From Desulfovibrio desulfuricans (GTDB lineage: Bacteria; Desulfobacterota; Desulfovibrionia; Desulfovibrionales; Desulfovibrionaceae), in contig NZ_JANFYZ010000002.1 in the NCBI RefSeq assembly GCF_024460775.1, forward strand, positions 304,928 through 368,927: a stretch of DNA of 64,000 nt. The letters run 5' to 3'. The notes beneath the pieces were generated by a model. That model was not told the origin of the DNA. It saw only the letters and a list, made by a program, of their open reading frames with translations, and made no database searches. Within the stretch, counting starts at the first letter, position 1; every line of letters begins with the position of its first letter. The translations under genes and the position numbers were made by a program. Below are positions 40,846-48,884 of this stretch, piece by piece.

Positions 40846-41484
40846 CTAAGCAATGCCGATAAACTTGTGCGTCTGGAGGCTGAGCTTCCACAGCGGGCGA
40901 TCCTGACAGATTCTGACAGCATCTTCTGTTGCCTGTGACTGACCTGCATAGTCGCGTGGTTGCAGAAAAAAATGTTTGAAATCCAGTTGCTCAAAATCCT
41001 GTACGGAAATGCCCTCTTGAGGCCAGACGAGCTTCAGCTCGCTCCCGGATGTAACAACCAGCTTTGTTCCCGCCTTGGGGCTGACCGTAATCCAGTCCAG
41101 GCCTTTGGGCAGGGGGAGCGTCCCGTTGGTTTCTATTCCTGTTTCCACACCGCAGCGGCCCAACTCCTGCAACAATTCTTCTGTAAGTTGCAGGGCAGGC
41201 TCCCCACCTGTGAAGACCACGTACGGCCGATAGCCCGGATGCGTATAGCTGGGGAAAAAAGAGCAGATCGCCTGGGCCAGCGTAGCGGCGTTTTTGAATT
41301 CTCCGCCCGATTTCTCGGCCCCGAGAAAGTCTGTATCGCAAAATGGGCATTTGGCAAATTTGCGATCTTCTTCCCGCCCTGACCAGAGGTTGCAGCCGGA
41401 AAAACGGCAGAAAATCGCGGGGCGGCCCGCGTGGAACCCTTCCCCCTGCAACGTATAAAAGATTTCCTTGACTGCAAAGCTCAC
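40846..41484 (-). CDS. queE: 7-carboxy-7-deazaguanine synthase (radical SAM)
   Basis: A 212-residue radical SAM enzyme that turns QueD's product into CDG. GTG 41484 (MSFAVKEIFYTLQGEG, with CTGGAG seven bases upstream) fits homologs better than ATG 41517. The cluster-binding motif is the QueE-type C-x14-C-x2-C: Cys of 'FSGCNLW', then 'KCPFCDTDF'. 'VVFTGGEPALQLTEELLQEL' is the SAM-binding GGEP, and 'GIETNGTLPLP' and 'WITVSPKAG' follow. The insert between cysteines is of the larger clade. Together with queD it supplies queuosine precursors; queC and queF are not in the window. Confidence 0.94.
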   Translation of the reverse strand: MSFAVKEIFYTLQGEGFHAGRPAIFCRFSGCNLWSGREEDRKFAKCPFCDTDFLGAEKSGGEFKNAATLAQAICSFFPSYTHPGYRPYVVFTGGEPALQLTEELLQELGRCGVETGIETNGTLPLPKGLDWITVSPKAGTKLVVTSGSELKLVWPQEGISVQDFEQLDFKHFFLQPRDYAGQSQATEDAVRICQDRPLWKLSLQTHKFIGIA

Positions 41485-41670
41485 TATATTTCTCCAGTTC
41501 CACCGCGTAGTTGTCATACGCTGCCTTTTACCTCACAGGCAGGCAGCCGCAATTTTTCTGCGTGAAGCGCGTATTCTTATACCCTCAGAGACATGCTGAG
41601 GCAAAATGTGTATTTTATCAAGAATATCAATGGAGTGCTGGAAGCATCCAGGCAAAGGACTTGCAGCTTT

Positions 41671-41780
41671 TGAAAAGCAAGCGCCGGGATTTTGCGCACC
41701 CGTATTCCTGCACGGAAGCATCAAAAACCCGGCGCTGACGCATTCAGCGCGGCAAAACCGTGTTTGCGGCATTACGCCAG
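41671..41780 (+). repeat. Palindromic repeat family C, copy 2
   Basis: AGCGCCGGGATTTTG (41680-41694) and CATCAAAAACCCGGCGCT (41719-41736) form the arms, and GACGCATTCAG follows, as in copy 1 at 22632-22745 (opposite orientation). The core differs (CCGTATTCCTGCACGG), so arms are conserved more than the loop. It lies in the 370-bp gap between the YcaO gene end and queE; the rest of that gap holds no gene I can support. Confidence 0.7.
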
Positions 41781-41854
41781 ACAGAAACGCCAATTCCCGA
41801 TTGGGGGATGGAGCCAGTTCTGGAGCCAGTTATGGAGCCAATTCTAGAGCCTGT

Positions 41855-43603
41855 TCAGCTCGCCTGTCCTTCCAGCTCTGCGAGATGATTGCGGGCAAAA
41901 TCCAGGCTGGCATCAAGCTCCAGCGCGGCGCTCAGATATTCGCGGGCCGGCTCGGCATTGCCCATGAATTTTTCGCATAGGCCGAGGTTGGCGAGGTCCA
42001 TTGCAGAGCCTTTGTCCACCCGCAGCACAGCCTTAAAGGCTTCTGCCGCCTTGACATAGTCGCCAGTCTTGAAGTGGGCCACGCCAAGCAGATTGCCGTA
42101 TTCCTTCATGTCCGGGCAGAGCCTGGCAGCGGCTGCCAGCGCGGGCAGGGCCTCCTGCCAGCGGCATTCAAGGGTGTCTGCATAGCCAAGGTAAAAGGAG
42201 GCCAGAGCCTGGGAATCCGCATCCGGTTGCAGGGGAACGGCTGCGGCAAAGGCGCTGCGGGCAGTGTTGAAGTCTTCCGCGCGCAGGGCCAGCATGCCTT
42301 CAAAAAAAGGCAGAAAATGCGCGCCGGGATAGCACGATTCCAGCACCTTCAACCCGTGCAGCACTGTCTCCGCATCGGCTTCCTCCACGAGTTTGCGGCC
42401 CACAAAGAGGCCAAGGCTCTGGTTGCGGTCGCGCTCGCGAAAATGCAGGCCCGGCACAATGCTGTAGTGGGTGGGGATGCCAAGGCGAGGATGCGTGGTT
42501 TCTACCGCGTAAAGCTCCAGCGGGGCAAGGCCGCGCAGGGCAGTGAGCAGTTCTTCGCGGATATCGGAATTCTCCACGGTGGGCAGGCTGGCAAGGGAGA
42601 CGGTTGGGCCCTCGATAAGCCAGTTGATCTGCTCAAGGGCCGTGTACTTGGAAAGGCCCGAAGCCTCGTAGCAGGCGCGGGTGCAAAAATCGCCTGCAAG
42701 CTGGGCAACTTCCGTAACCGCGCGGATGGCCGCCTTGGCGGGGGAAGCCGCAGTACCGGCGGTGTAGACGATTTCAGAACTGTCGGGAAAGGTTTTGGGA
42801 TCCCAGGCAACGGCGGCGACCGTGGGCAGGGGCATGCCCTGAGAAAAATCTTTCAGCACAATGCGCACGCCCTCGCGCTCAAAGGCCGCCAGCAGTTCGG
42901 CCAGCACCGGGTCAAAGGCGCAGGATGCCGGGTCGATGGTGGGCGTGGTGGGCAGGTTGCGGTCAACGCGGCAGCACACATGGCGCTCGATCAGTTCGCT
43001 CAGACCTTGCAGCAGCGATTCTTCACGGCTGTTGCCAGCCGAAGTGCCGTTAAATTCGCCAAGCAGCTTGAACCAGTCCAGCGGCAGCCATACGGTTTTG
43101 CCGTCCAGCAGGCGGGTGGCGGGGTAGAACTGCCAGCGCGTGAGGTCAAGCACACGGCGGGCATCCTGCGGCGAAAGGGTGTCGTCCACCGAGCGCAGCA
43201 TGGCCTCAATGGATAGCAGATCGCTGCCAAAGCGGGCCTCGGCCTCGCTCCATGTGGCGCTGACCATATGGGGGCGTTCTTCCCAAAAGCTGAAAAAGGC
43301 AAAACGCTCCATCAGTTCCATAAGGGCCGAAGCTTCGGCCTGTTCGGCGGAGGAACCTTTGCCCATCTGTTTGCGGGTGGGCATGATGCGCCGGGCATCG
43401 GCCCCGCACACGCTCAGGAACACAGGTATGCCAAGCCTGCCCACGTCCACGCGGCGCGTTTTTGACAAAATGTCGAGGCGGGAGGAATCCAGCCGCTCGC
43501 GAACGCGGGCAATGGTCTGCGCGGGGCTCATGGTTTTGTCCAGATCGCGCGTGTAGCCCTTGGGGCAGGGGGCCAGGGTTATAATGGGCAACTGTTCGTT
43601 CAT
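41855..43603 (-). CDS. YcaO-domain protein with C-terminal TPR repeats
   Basis: A 582-residue protein. The YcaO cyclodehydratase-like ATP-binding domain (about 15-390) has 'SSAEQAEASALMELMERFAF' and 'EESLLQGLSELIERH' plus 'AAIRAVTEVAQLAGD', which place the family's Glu-rich Mg-ATP ligands. The C-terminal part (about 440-580) is three to four TPRs ('YGNLLGVAHFKTGDYVKAAE', 'DLANLGLCEKFMGNAEPARE'). This layout matches E. coli YcaO, linked to RimO and beta-methylthiolation of ribosomal protein S12, more than azoline-forming YcaOs. It overlaps its upstream methyltransferase gene by four bases. The precursor peptide or protein target is not evident. Confidence 0.88.
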   Translation of the reverse strand: MNEQLPIITLAPCPKGYTRDLDKTMSPAQTIARVRERLDSSRLDILSKTRRVDVGRLGIPVFLSVCGADARRIMPTRKQMGKGSSAEQAEASALMELMERFAFFSFWEERPHMVSATWSEAEARFGSDLLSIEAMLRSVDDTLSPQDARRVLDLTRWQFYPATRLLDGKTVWLPLDWFKLLGEFNGTSAGNSREESLLQGLSELIERHVCCRVDRNLPTTPTIDPASCAFDPVLAELLAAFEREGVRIVLKDFSQGMPLPTVAAVAWDPKTFPDSSEIVYTAGTAASPAKAAIRAVTEVAQLAGDFCTRACYEASGLSKYTALEQINWLIEGPTVSLASLPTVENSDIREELLTALRGLAPLELYAVETTHPRLGIPTHYSIVPGLHFRERDRNQSLGLFVGRKLVEEADAETVLHGLKVLESCYPGAHFLPFFEGMLALRAEDFNTARSAFAAAVPLQPDADSQALASFYLGYADTLECRWQEALPALAAAARLCPDMKEYGNLLGVAHFKTGDYVKAAEAFKAVLRVDKGSAMDLANLGLCEKFMGNAEPAREYLSAALELDASLDFARNHLAELEGQAS

Positions 43604-44376
43604 GGCCGCTCCAGAATCAGAATGCTGTACAGACGGCGCTGTTCTTCGCCGTTTTCATCGTGGGATTTAACGCCGATGCGGCCTTCGGTTATCTTGAAGG
43701 TCTTGGCCGCGATTTTGCCAAAATGGGGTTTGGCGCGGGCTACATCGGTGCAGAAAAAGGCCTTGCCGCCGGGTGCGAGGTGGCGATCCACAAATTTGAC
43801 CAGCGGCCTGTGCAGCTCGTCCAGATAGAGAATTTCCGAGGCGGCGATAATGTCAAAACCGCTGGCAAAGCGCGGGTCGCGCCCTGGCGCGGTCACGTCC
43901 ACATGGGTGACTTCAATCTGGTCGCCCAGGCCGTTGCGCAGCACGTTGGCCCTGGCAAAGCGCAGGGCCTGCTCCACCACATCGCTCAGCACCACGCGCG
44001 CAAAGCCGTAGCGGGCGGCTACAAGGCTCAGCGCGCCGCAGCCAGCGCCTAGCTCCAGCAGGCTTTTGCCCTGCGGTTCGTACTTGCGCAGCAGGCGGCC
44101 CAGCACAAAAGAACCGGGCCAAAGCTTTGCCCACAGGGGCAGATCCTTGAGCGGATCATGGATGGCCTTGCGTTGCAGCAGCTTGTCCAGATGGGCGCTC
44201 ATATTCTGTATGGAGAGCACCTCAAGGGGATTTTCGTCCACATGCAGCGGTTCGAATTCCACATCAAAATCGGTGCGGATGCGTTCCAGCAGGGTCTCAA
44301 GTTCGGCGGCATGGGCCTGGGAAAGACTGGGCGATGTTTCCTCGGGTGACAACGGCGTGCACAGGGAGTCAGACAT
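43600..44376 (-). CDS. SAM-dependent methyltransferase, partner of YcaO
   Basis: A 258-residue class I methyltransferase. ATG 44376 with AAGGA seven bases upstream. After a 60-residue acidic N-terminus come 'LPLWAKLWPGSFVLGRLL', motif I 'LLELGAGCGALSLVAA', 'VVLSDVVEQALRFARANV' and 'DIIAASEILYLDELHRPLVK'. The layout resembles METTL21/methyltransferase-16 lysine methyltransferases and the nearby PrmA group, which act on proteins. Four-base overlap (ATGA) with the YcaO gene indicates stoichiometric expression. A joint protein modification (thioamidation or methylthiolation with methylation) is inferred only from context. Confidence 0.85.
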   Translation of the reverse strand: MSDSLCTPLSPEETSPSLSQAHAAELETLLERIRTDFDVEFEPLHVDENPLEVLSIQNMSAHLDKLLQRKAIHDPLKDLPLWAKLWPGSFVLGRLLRKYEPQGKSLLELGAGCGALSLVAARYGFARVVLSDVVEQALRFARANVLRNGLGDQIEVTHVDVTAPGRDPRFASGFDIIAASEILYLDELHRPLVKFVDRHLAPGGKAFFCTDVARAKPHFGKIAAKTFKITEGRIGVKSHDENGEEQRRLYSILILERP

Positions 44377-44604
44377 GGATGTTCCTTGCAAAGGGGAATA
44401 CAAAGGCTTCGATAAGTTAGTTACTATACCCGCATTTTAGGCGCATGGCAATCCTTATTGATTAAGTATGTATTACGGGGGCCAACGCCTCGCAAAAGAG
44501 GTTCGGCCCGCCAAAGGGGCTCGACCCGGTAGGGGAAGTCTGGCATTGTTGGCTGGTCGGCTGGTGTGCCAGTGGCCCCGCCGCAAACACTGAGCGAGAG
44601 GATT

Positions 44605-45453
44605 ATGAAGCAGATTTTTCGTTTGGAAATGGTTGTGGCCGAAGAAGATGCAGACCGCGCCACCGGCTTGCTGACCCTGGGTGTGCCCTTTGGCTGGGAA
44701 GAAGAAACCCTGCCCACGGGTGAAACCCGCTTTCGCGTGCATTGCGAAAACCCCGAATTTATCAACAACCTGCAAAGCGATCTTCAGGCCCGCATTCCCG
44801 CTGCGGAATACACCCTGACCACGCTTGAGGACCAGGACTGGCTGGCAGCATGGCGGCAGTTTTTTACGCCTGTGCCCTGCGGCAACCGTTTTGTGGTGCT
44901 GCCCCCCTGGCTTGCCGACAGCAATGATTTTCCCGGTCGGGAAAAGATTGTCATCGAGCCCAAGAGCGCGTTTGGCACGGGCCATCATGCCACCACGGCC
45001 CTGTGCCTCACCGTGCTGAGCGAGCTTGTGGAAGCCGGGCGCGTCAAGCCGGGCCAGCATTTTCTGGATCTCGGCACTGGCTCGGGCGTGCTTGGCATTG
45101 CCTGCTGCAAGAGCGGCCTGACCGGTGAAGGTTACGACATCGACATGCTGGCCGTGGAAAATGCCATTGAAAACAGGCAGATCAACGGAATCGATGGCTT
45201 TGAAGTGGGCCTTGGCAGCATAGACGCGCTTGAAGGCCGCACCTATGATCTGGTGCTGGCAAATATTCTGGCCCGCCCGCTGATTGATCTTGCCCAGCGC
45301 ATTGTGTGGGCCTGCAAGCCCGGCGCATGCATGGTGCTCTCCGGCCTGCTTGAAATTCAGGCTGACAGCGTGGAAGAAGCCTATATGGCCCAATGCCTGC
45401 CCAAACCCCGCCGCGTTATTGACGGCGAGTGGTGCGCGCTGGTCTGGGATTAG
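44605..45453 (+). CDS. prmA: Ribosomal protein L11 methyltransferase
   Basis: A 282-residue enzyme that trimethylates ribosomal protein L11. ATG 44605 (MKQIFRLEMV) follows GAGAGG. The N-terminal substrate-recognition domain (1-90) precedes 'DWLAAWRQFFTPVPCGNRFV', 'KSAFGTGHHATTALCLTVL' (PrmA-specific), motif I 'FLDLGTGSGVLGIACCKSG', and the 'LVLANILARPL' NPPY-equivalent of PrmA. Divergent from the methyltransferase-YcaO operon with 228 bp between. It sits next to another protein-modifying cluster acting perhaps on the ribosome, a suggestive neighbourhood. Confidence 0.93.
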   Translation: MKQIFRLEMVVAEEDADRATGLLTLGVPFGWEEETLPTGETRFRVHCENPEFINNLQSDLQARIPAAEYTLTTLEDQDWLAAWRQFFTPVPCGNRFVVLPPWLADSNDFPGREKIVIEPKSAFGTGHHATTALCLTVLSELVEAGRVKPGQHFLDLGTGSGVLGIACCKSGLTGEGYDIDMLAVENAIENRQINGIDGFEVGLGSIDALEGRTYDLVLANILARPLIDLAQRIVWACKPGACMVLSGLLEIQADSVEEAYMAQCLPKPRRVIDGEWCALVWD

Positions 45454-45779
45454 CATTGACGGTATTTGCTCTGGCAGCTGCGGCGGCGCAGGCGGATATT
45501 TCGTCTGCGTTGCCCGGTTTGCCCATTTTCCTTGCGCCGGAAACCGCCCCGGCAATGCTCTTTGCCATAGTGGTCGGGCTTGGCGTTGTCTTGCAGCTTG
45601 CGGGCAGGTTTTACGCCAGCCGCGGCGCAGCCCTGCTTGGGGCGGGCCTTGTGCTCGGCGCGGGCCTGTTTGACCGCGACCCGGTGCTGGTGGTTGGGCA
45701 GCTTGTGCTTGTGGCGGCCCTGTGGCCCAAAGCGCGCAAGAAGGCCCGTACGGCGGCAGATCGGCGAACCCGTAATTAG
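45429..45779 (+). CDS. Small hydrophobic membrane protein
   Basis: Up to 116 residues with three hydrophobic segments ('LALTVFALAAAAAQ', 'AMLFAIVVGLGVVLQLAG' and 'GAALLGAGLVLGAGLF' leading to 'DPVLVVGQLVLVAALWP') and a basic tail 'KARKKARTAADRRTRN'. GTG 45429 would overlap prmA by 25 bp; TTG 45456, three bases after it, is an alternative. Neither has a strong ribosome site, so translational coupling to prmA is likely. No family recognised. The positive-inside tail suggests the C-terminus is cytoplasmic. Confidence 0.55.
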   Translation: MVRAGLGLALTVFALAAAAAQADISSALPGLPIFLAPETAPAMLFAIVVGLGVVLQLAGRFYASRGAALLGAGLVLGAGLFDRDPVLVVGQLVLVAALWPKARKKARTAADRRTRN

Positions 45780-45898
45780 GCCTGGAATCAGGCCATTGTT
45801 CAGGTCATTCTCTGGCCATTGCTGTGCGGGGCGTTCTCCCTTGATCGGGGTGGGACTCTGCCCGGACCCCTGTGCGAGACGCTGGCTGGCTGTTCTTG

Positions 45899-46765
45899 CT
45901 AACGGCGCTGATCCCAGGTGGGGATGGGCGCCGGAGTGTAGTTATCGAGATCTTTCAGCGTAGTGCCCATGCGGGTGGGACGTCCGTTGGGGCCGCGCAT
46001 CACAGGCCCGCAAGACTGCGCTTCAATGACGGGCGGTATGTCCGCCGGGGCGGGGCGCAGCACTTCATCAGCAGAATGCAGATAGGGCAGAGGATCAACG
46101 GCTTTGCCGGAGGCGTCCAGCAGGCCAAAGTGCAGGTGGGCCCCGGTGGTTCTGCCGGTACACCCCACAAGCCCCACGGGTTCGCCTGCGGTAACGCGCT
46201 GCCCGGTTTTTACCAGAGTTTTTGACATGTGCCCGTAGCGCGCCGTCATGCCGTCCTCTTGCCGGACATCAACGGAGATGCCCAGTGGGCCGTTTTCTCC
46301 GGCGCGGATGACTGTGCCGGGCTTGAAGGCCGTGACAGGCCAGCCCATGTGCGCGCGGATGTCTACACCCCCATGATCGCGCATGACCACGCCGCGCCTG
46401 CTGAGCCAGCCGGGCATGCGGCGGTTGCCAAAGGGGGATGTAATCAGCTCTCGCAGGGGCGGCAAGGAACGGCAAACCTCGGCATTGGCGGCTGATCCGG
46501 GATGGGCTGATTCCGGTATTGCTGGGGAAGATTCAGGCGCTGCATGCTGGCTGCTGGCAGATGTTTTTTGCGCGTCTGTTTGTCCAGCCTTGGATTCTGG
46601 GCTGTCTGGCTGGCCCGCGCTGGGTTCCGCAGCAAGTTCCGTGGCAGGTTTTGCGCTGTCGGCAGCGGGCGCGAACGATGCGCCCTCGGCAACAAGTTCC
46701 GTGGGAGGGCAGCCAAGGGCTATGCAGAGGGCACCAAGCGCGAGTCTGCTCAGAAATTTCGACAC
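45899..46765 (-). CDS. M23-family (LytM) metallopeptidase
   Basis: A 288-residue envelope peptidase or divisome activator. GTG 46765 has GGGGAG five bases upstream and yields MSKFLSRLALGALCIALGC, a signal sequence with a possible lipobox at ALGC. A low-complexity Ala/Pro/Ser region (about 30-95) precedes the LytM domain. It shows 'ITSPFGNRR', zinc ligands in 'HGGVDIRA' and 'TTGAHLHFGLLD', and 'VGLVGCTGR', so catalytic residues seem intact. The C-terminal 50 residues are unassigned. It would cleave peptide cross-links in peptidoglycan. Divergent from pirin. Confidence 0.9.
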   Translation of the reverse strand: MSKFLSRLALGALCIALGCPPTELVAEGASFAPAADSAKPATELAAEPSAGQPDSPESKAGQTDAQKTSASSQHAAPESSPAIPESAHPGSAANAEVCRSLPPLRELITSPFGNRRMPGWLSRRGVVMRDHGGVDIRAHMGWPVTAFKPGTVIRAGENGPLGISVDVRQEDGMTARYGHMSKTLVKTGQRVTAGEPVGLVGCTGRTTGAHLHFGLLDASGKAVDPLPYLHSADEVLRPAPADIPPVIEAQSCGPVMRGPNGRPTRMGTTLKDLDNYTPAPIPTWDQRR

Positions 46766-46889
46766 GTATTCTCCCCGTCTGTGGCTGCGTTTTGAGCGCG
46801 AACAGGTCGGCAGCATACGGTGCACTGTAAAAAATGCAAGCCAGGCTTACTGCGCATACGGCGAAAAGCCCGGCACAAGGAGGCAGCAC

Positions 46890-47750
46890 ATGCAGTTACG
46901 ATCCATCACCGGAGACGTCACGGGGCGTCCCACTATTGATGGCGCAGGTGTGCGCCTTGTGCGCGTGCTTGGTTCGCCCACAGTCAAAACATTTGATCCC
47001 TTTCTTATGCTTGATGCCTTTGATTCCGTAAATCCGGAGGATTACGTAAAGGGTTTTCCCATGCATCCTCACCGGGGCATTGAAACCTTCACCTATCTTG
47101 TGAATGGCGTCATCGAGCACAAGGACAGCCTGGGCAATGCTGGCGTTATCCGCGATGGCGGCTGCCAGTGGATGACCGCCGGGAGCGGTATTCTGCATCA
47201 GGAGATGCCCCTTGCCTCGCCGCGCATGCTCGGCCTGCAACTCTGGATCAATCTGCCGGCCGCCCACAAGATGACCGATCCCAAGTACCGCGACATCACC
47301 ATTGATATGGTGCCGTGCGTTGAGGAAGAGGCCGCTTACGTGGCCGTGGTCGCGGGTGAATACAAGGGCGTTGAAGGCGCTGCCAGGGGCGACTATGTGG
47401 ATGTGCGTTTTCTTGACGTGCGACTCAAACCTGGGGCGCGCTGGCAGGTGGAGACCAACCCCGCCCACACTGTTTTTGCCTATCTGTATGCTGGCGACTG
47501 CTTCTTGATGGAGGGCAGGGAGCCGATGCTGGCCCGGCACGCCTACCTGCTGGGCGATGGGGACACCGTGGCCTTTGAAGGCGGCGAAGAGGAATGCCGC
47601 TTTGTGCTGGTTTCCGGCGCACCCTTGCGGGAACCGGTTGCCTGGGGCGGCCCCATTGTCATGAATACGGATGAGGAGCTGATGCAGGCGTATTTTGAAA
47701 TTGAAGAAGGCAGATTCATCAAACACTGGCTTCCGTCCGCTCAGGATTAA
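46890..47750 (+). CDS. Pirin family protein
   Basis: A 286-residue bicupin. ATG 46890 follows AAGGAGG. Metal ligands of the N-terminal cupin are in 'FPMHPHRGIETFTYLVNG' and 'GIEHKDS'-like 'VIEHKDSLGN', with 'GGCQWMTAGSGILHQEMP' completing the pirin signature; 'GLQLWINLPAAHKMTDPKY' follows. The C-terminal cupin lacks obvious ligands, as is normal. Bacterial pirins act as quercetinase-like dioxygenases or bind enzymes of central metabolism; the role in an anaerobe is unclear. It ends 87 bp before znuA. Confidence 0.92.
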   Translation: MQLRSITGDVTGRPTIDGAGVRLVRVLGSPTVKTFDPFLMLDAFDSVNPEDYVKGFPMHPHRGIETFTYLVNGVIEHKDSLGNAGVIRDGGCQWMTAGSGILHQEMPLASPRMLGLQLWINLPAAHKMTDPKYRDITIDMVPCVEEEAAYVAVVAGEYKGVEGAARGDYVDVRFLDVRLKPGARWQVETNPAHTVFAYLYAGDCFLMEGREPMLARHAYLLGDGDTVAFEGGEEECRFVLVSGAPLREPVAWGGPIVMNTDEELMQAYFEIEEGRFIKHWLPSAQD

Positions 47751-47776
47751 CCGCTGTCGGGTTGAAAATATCCGGC

Positions 47777-47805
47777 TTGACACGGCTGCTGCGGGGTCTT
47801 ATCTG
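47777..47805 (+). promoter_or_regulatory. Promoter of znuACB
   Basis: TTGACA (47777-47782), 17-bp spacer, TATCTG (47800-47805), 32 bp before the znuA start. No Zur-type palindrome was recognisable in the same region. Confidence 0.5.
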
Positions 47806-47837
47806 ACCATTTTGCTTTGCAAACAGGAGCAAGTACC

Positions 47838-48884
47838 ATGAGCAATTGTATTTCTGTCTTGTTTCGCAAGGGCAAACATCACGGCCTGGCACTCTTATGC
47901 ACGCTGCTCGTAACCGCTTTTGCGGTTACTGGCGCGTTTGCCGCTGAGCCCAAGGTGCGCGTTCTTGCCACCACCTATCCCGTATACCTGTTAACCCGCG
48001 CTGTTGCCCAGACAAGCCCGGATGTGCAGGTTGATCTGCTCATTCCCGCCCAGACCGGCTGCCCGCACGACTACGCGCTGACCCCCAAGGACATGCAAAA
48101 ACTCTCCAAGGCCAATGTTGTGATCATCAACGGCCTGGGCATGGAGTCCTTTCTGGAAAAACCCCTTGCCGCCGCAGGCAAGAAGATCGCCGTCATCGAC
48201 AGCAGCAAGGGCATAAACGCCATTGTTGAAGAACATGACGAAGATCACGATGCCGACCACGGCAAGGCGGACGCAGCCCATAAGGATGACCACAACCCTG
48301 CGGCAGCGGCAAAAGGGCATGATCATGCTCACGAACACGGCCATGACCATGGGCACGACCACGGCGGCCTGAATCCGCATGCTTTTTCCAGCCCGCTGCA
48401 AGCTGCGGTGATGGCGCGCAATATTGGCCGTGGCCTTGCTGCTGCTGCGCCGGTTGCCGCAAAAAACTGCCCGCAGGTTGCGGATGCCTATGCCGCAAGG
48501 CTTGAGGCTCTGGGCCAGCGCCTTGCCGCCGTAGGGGCCAATGCCGCCAACAAGAATGTGGTGGCCCTGCACGATGGCATGGCCTACCTTGTGCGCGATG
48601 CCGGGCTGAACCTTGTGGATGTGATTCAGGAAGATGAAGAGGCTCAACCCTCTGCGGCGCGTCTGCTTGATCTCGTAAAAAAGATAAAAGAATCCAAGCC
48701 GGTTGTGCTCATTGGCGAGCCCCAGTATTCGGACAAGCCCGTGCTCGCCCTTGCGGCGGAAACGGGTGTTCCGGCAGTGCAGCTTGACCCTCTGGCCTCG
48801 GGGCCGTCTGGCGCGCCCCTTGATTATTACGAAACAGTTATGTCAAAAAATATTGCCATGTTAGAGAAGTACTTTGGCAAATAA
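47838..48884 (+). CDS. znuA: Zinc ABC transporter substrate-binding protein
   Basis: A 348-residue cluster A-I periplasmic metal-binding protein. ATG 47838 has AGGAG seven bases upstream. A long signal peptide is cleaved near AFA-AEPK. Metal ligands are His in 'TGCPHDYALTP', His in 'GGLNPHAFSSP', a third His in 'VVALHDGMAYL' and an acidic residue near 'IGEPQYSDKP'. A His/Asp-rich loop (about 135-180, with repeated HGHDHG) is the mark of zinc rather than manganese proteins. It is the first gene of znuA-znuC-znuB. Confidence 0.94.
   Translation: MSNCISVLFRKGKHHGLALLCTLLVTAFAVTGAFAAEPKVRVLATTYPVYLLTRAVAQTSPDVQVDLLIPAQTGCPHDYALTPKDMQKLSKANVVIINGLGMESFLEKPLAAAGKKIAVIDSSKGINAIVEEHDEDHDADHGKADAAHKDDHNPAAAAKGHDHAHEHGHDHGHDHGGLNPHAFSSPLQAAVMARNIGRGLAAAAPVAAKNCPQVADAYAARLEALGQRLAAVGANAANKNVVALHDGMAYLVRDAGLNLVDVIQEDEEAQPSAARLLDLVKKIKESKPVVLIGEPQYSDKPVLALAAETGVPAVQLDPLASGPSGAPLDYYETVMSKNIAMLEKYFGK

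Noticed and set aside
41485..41670. preQ1 riboswitch upstream of queE
   Set aside because: I looked for the short A-rich pseudoknot of preQ1-I and found no convincing match; these genes make preQ1 precursors but need not carry the switch.
42074..43216. Rightward open frame of 380 codons
   Set aside because: Antisense of the YcaO gene; composition is of mirror type and there is no ribosome site.
47751..47837. Zur operator before znuA
   Set aside because: No palindrome resembling a Zur or Fur box was seen, only a sigma-70-like promoter.
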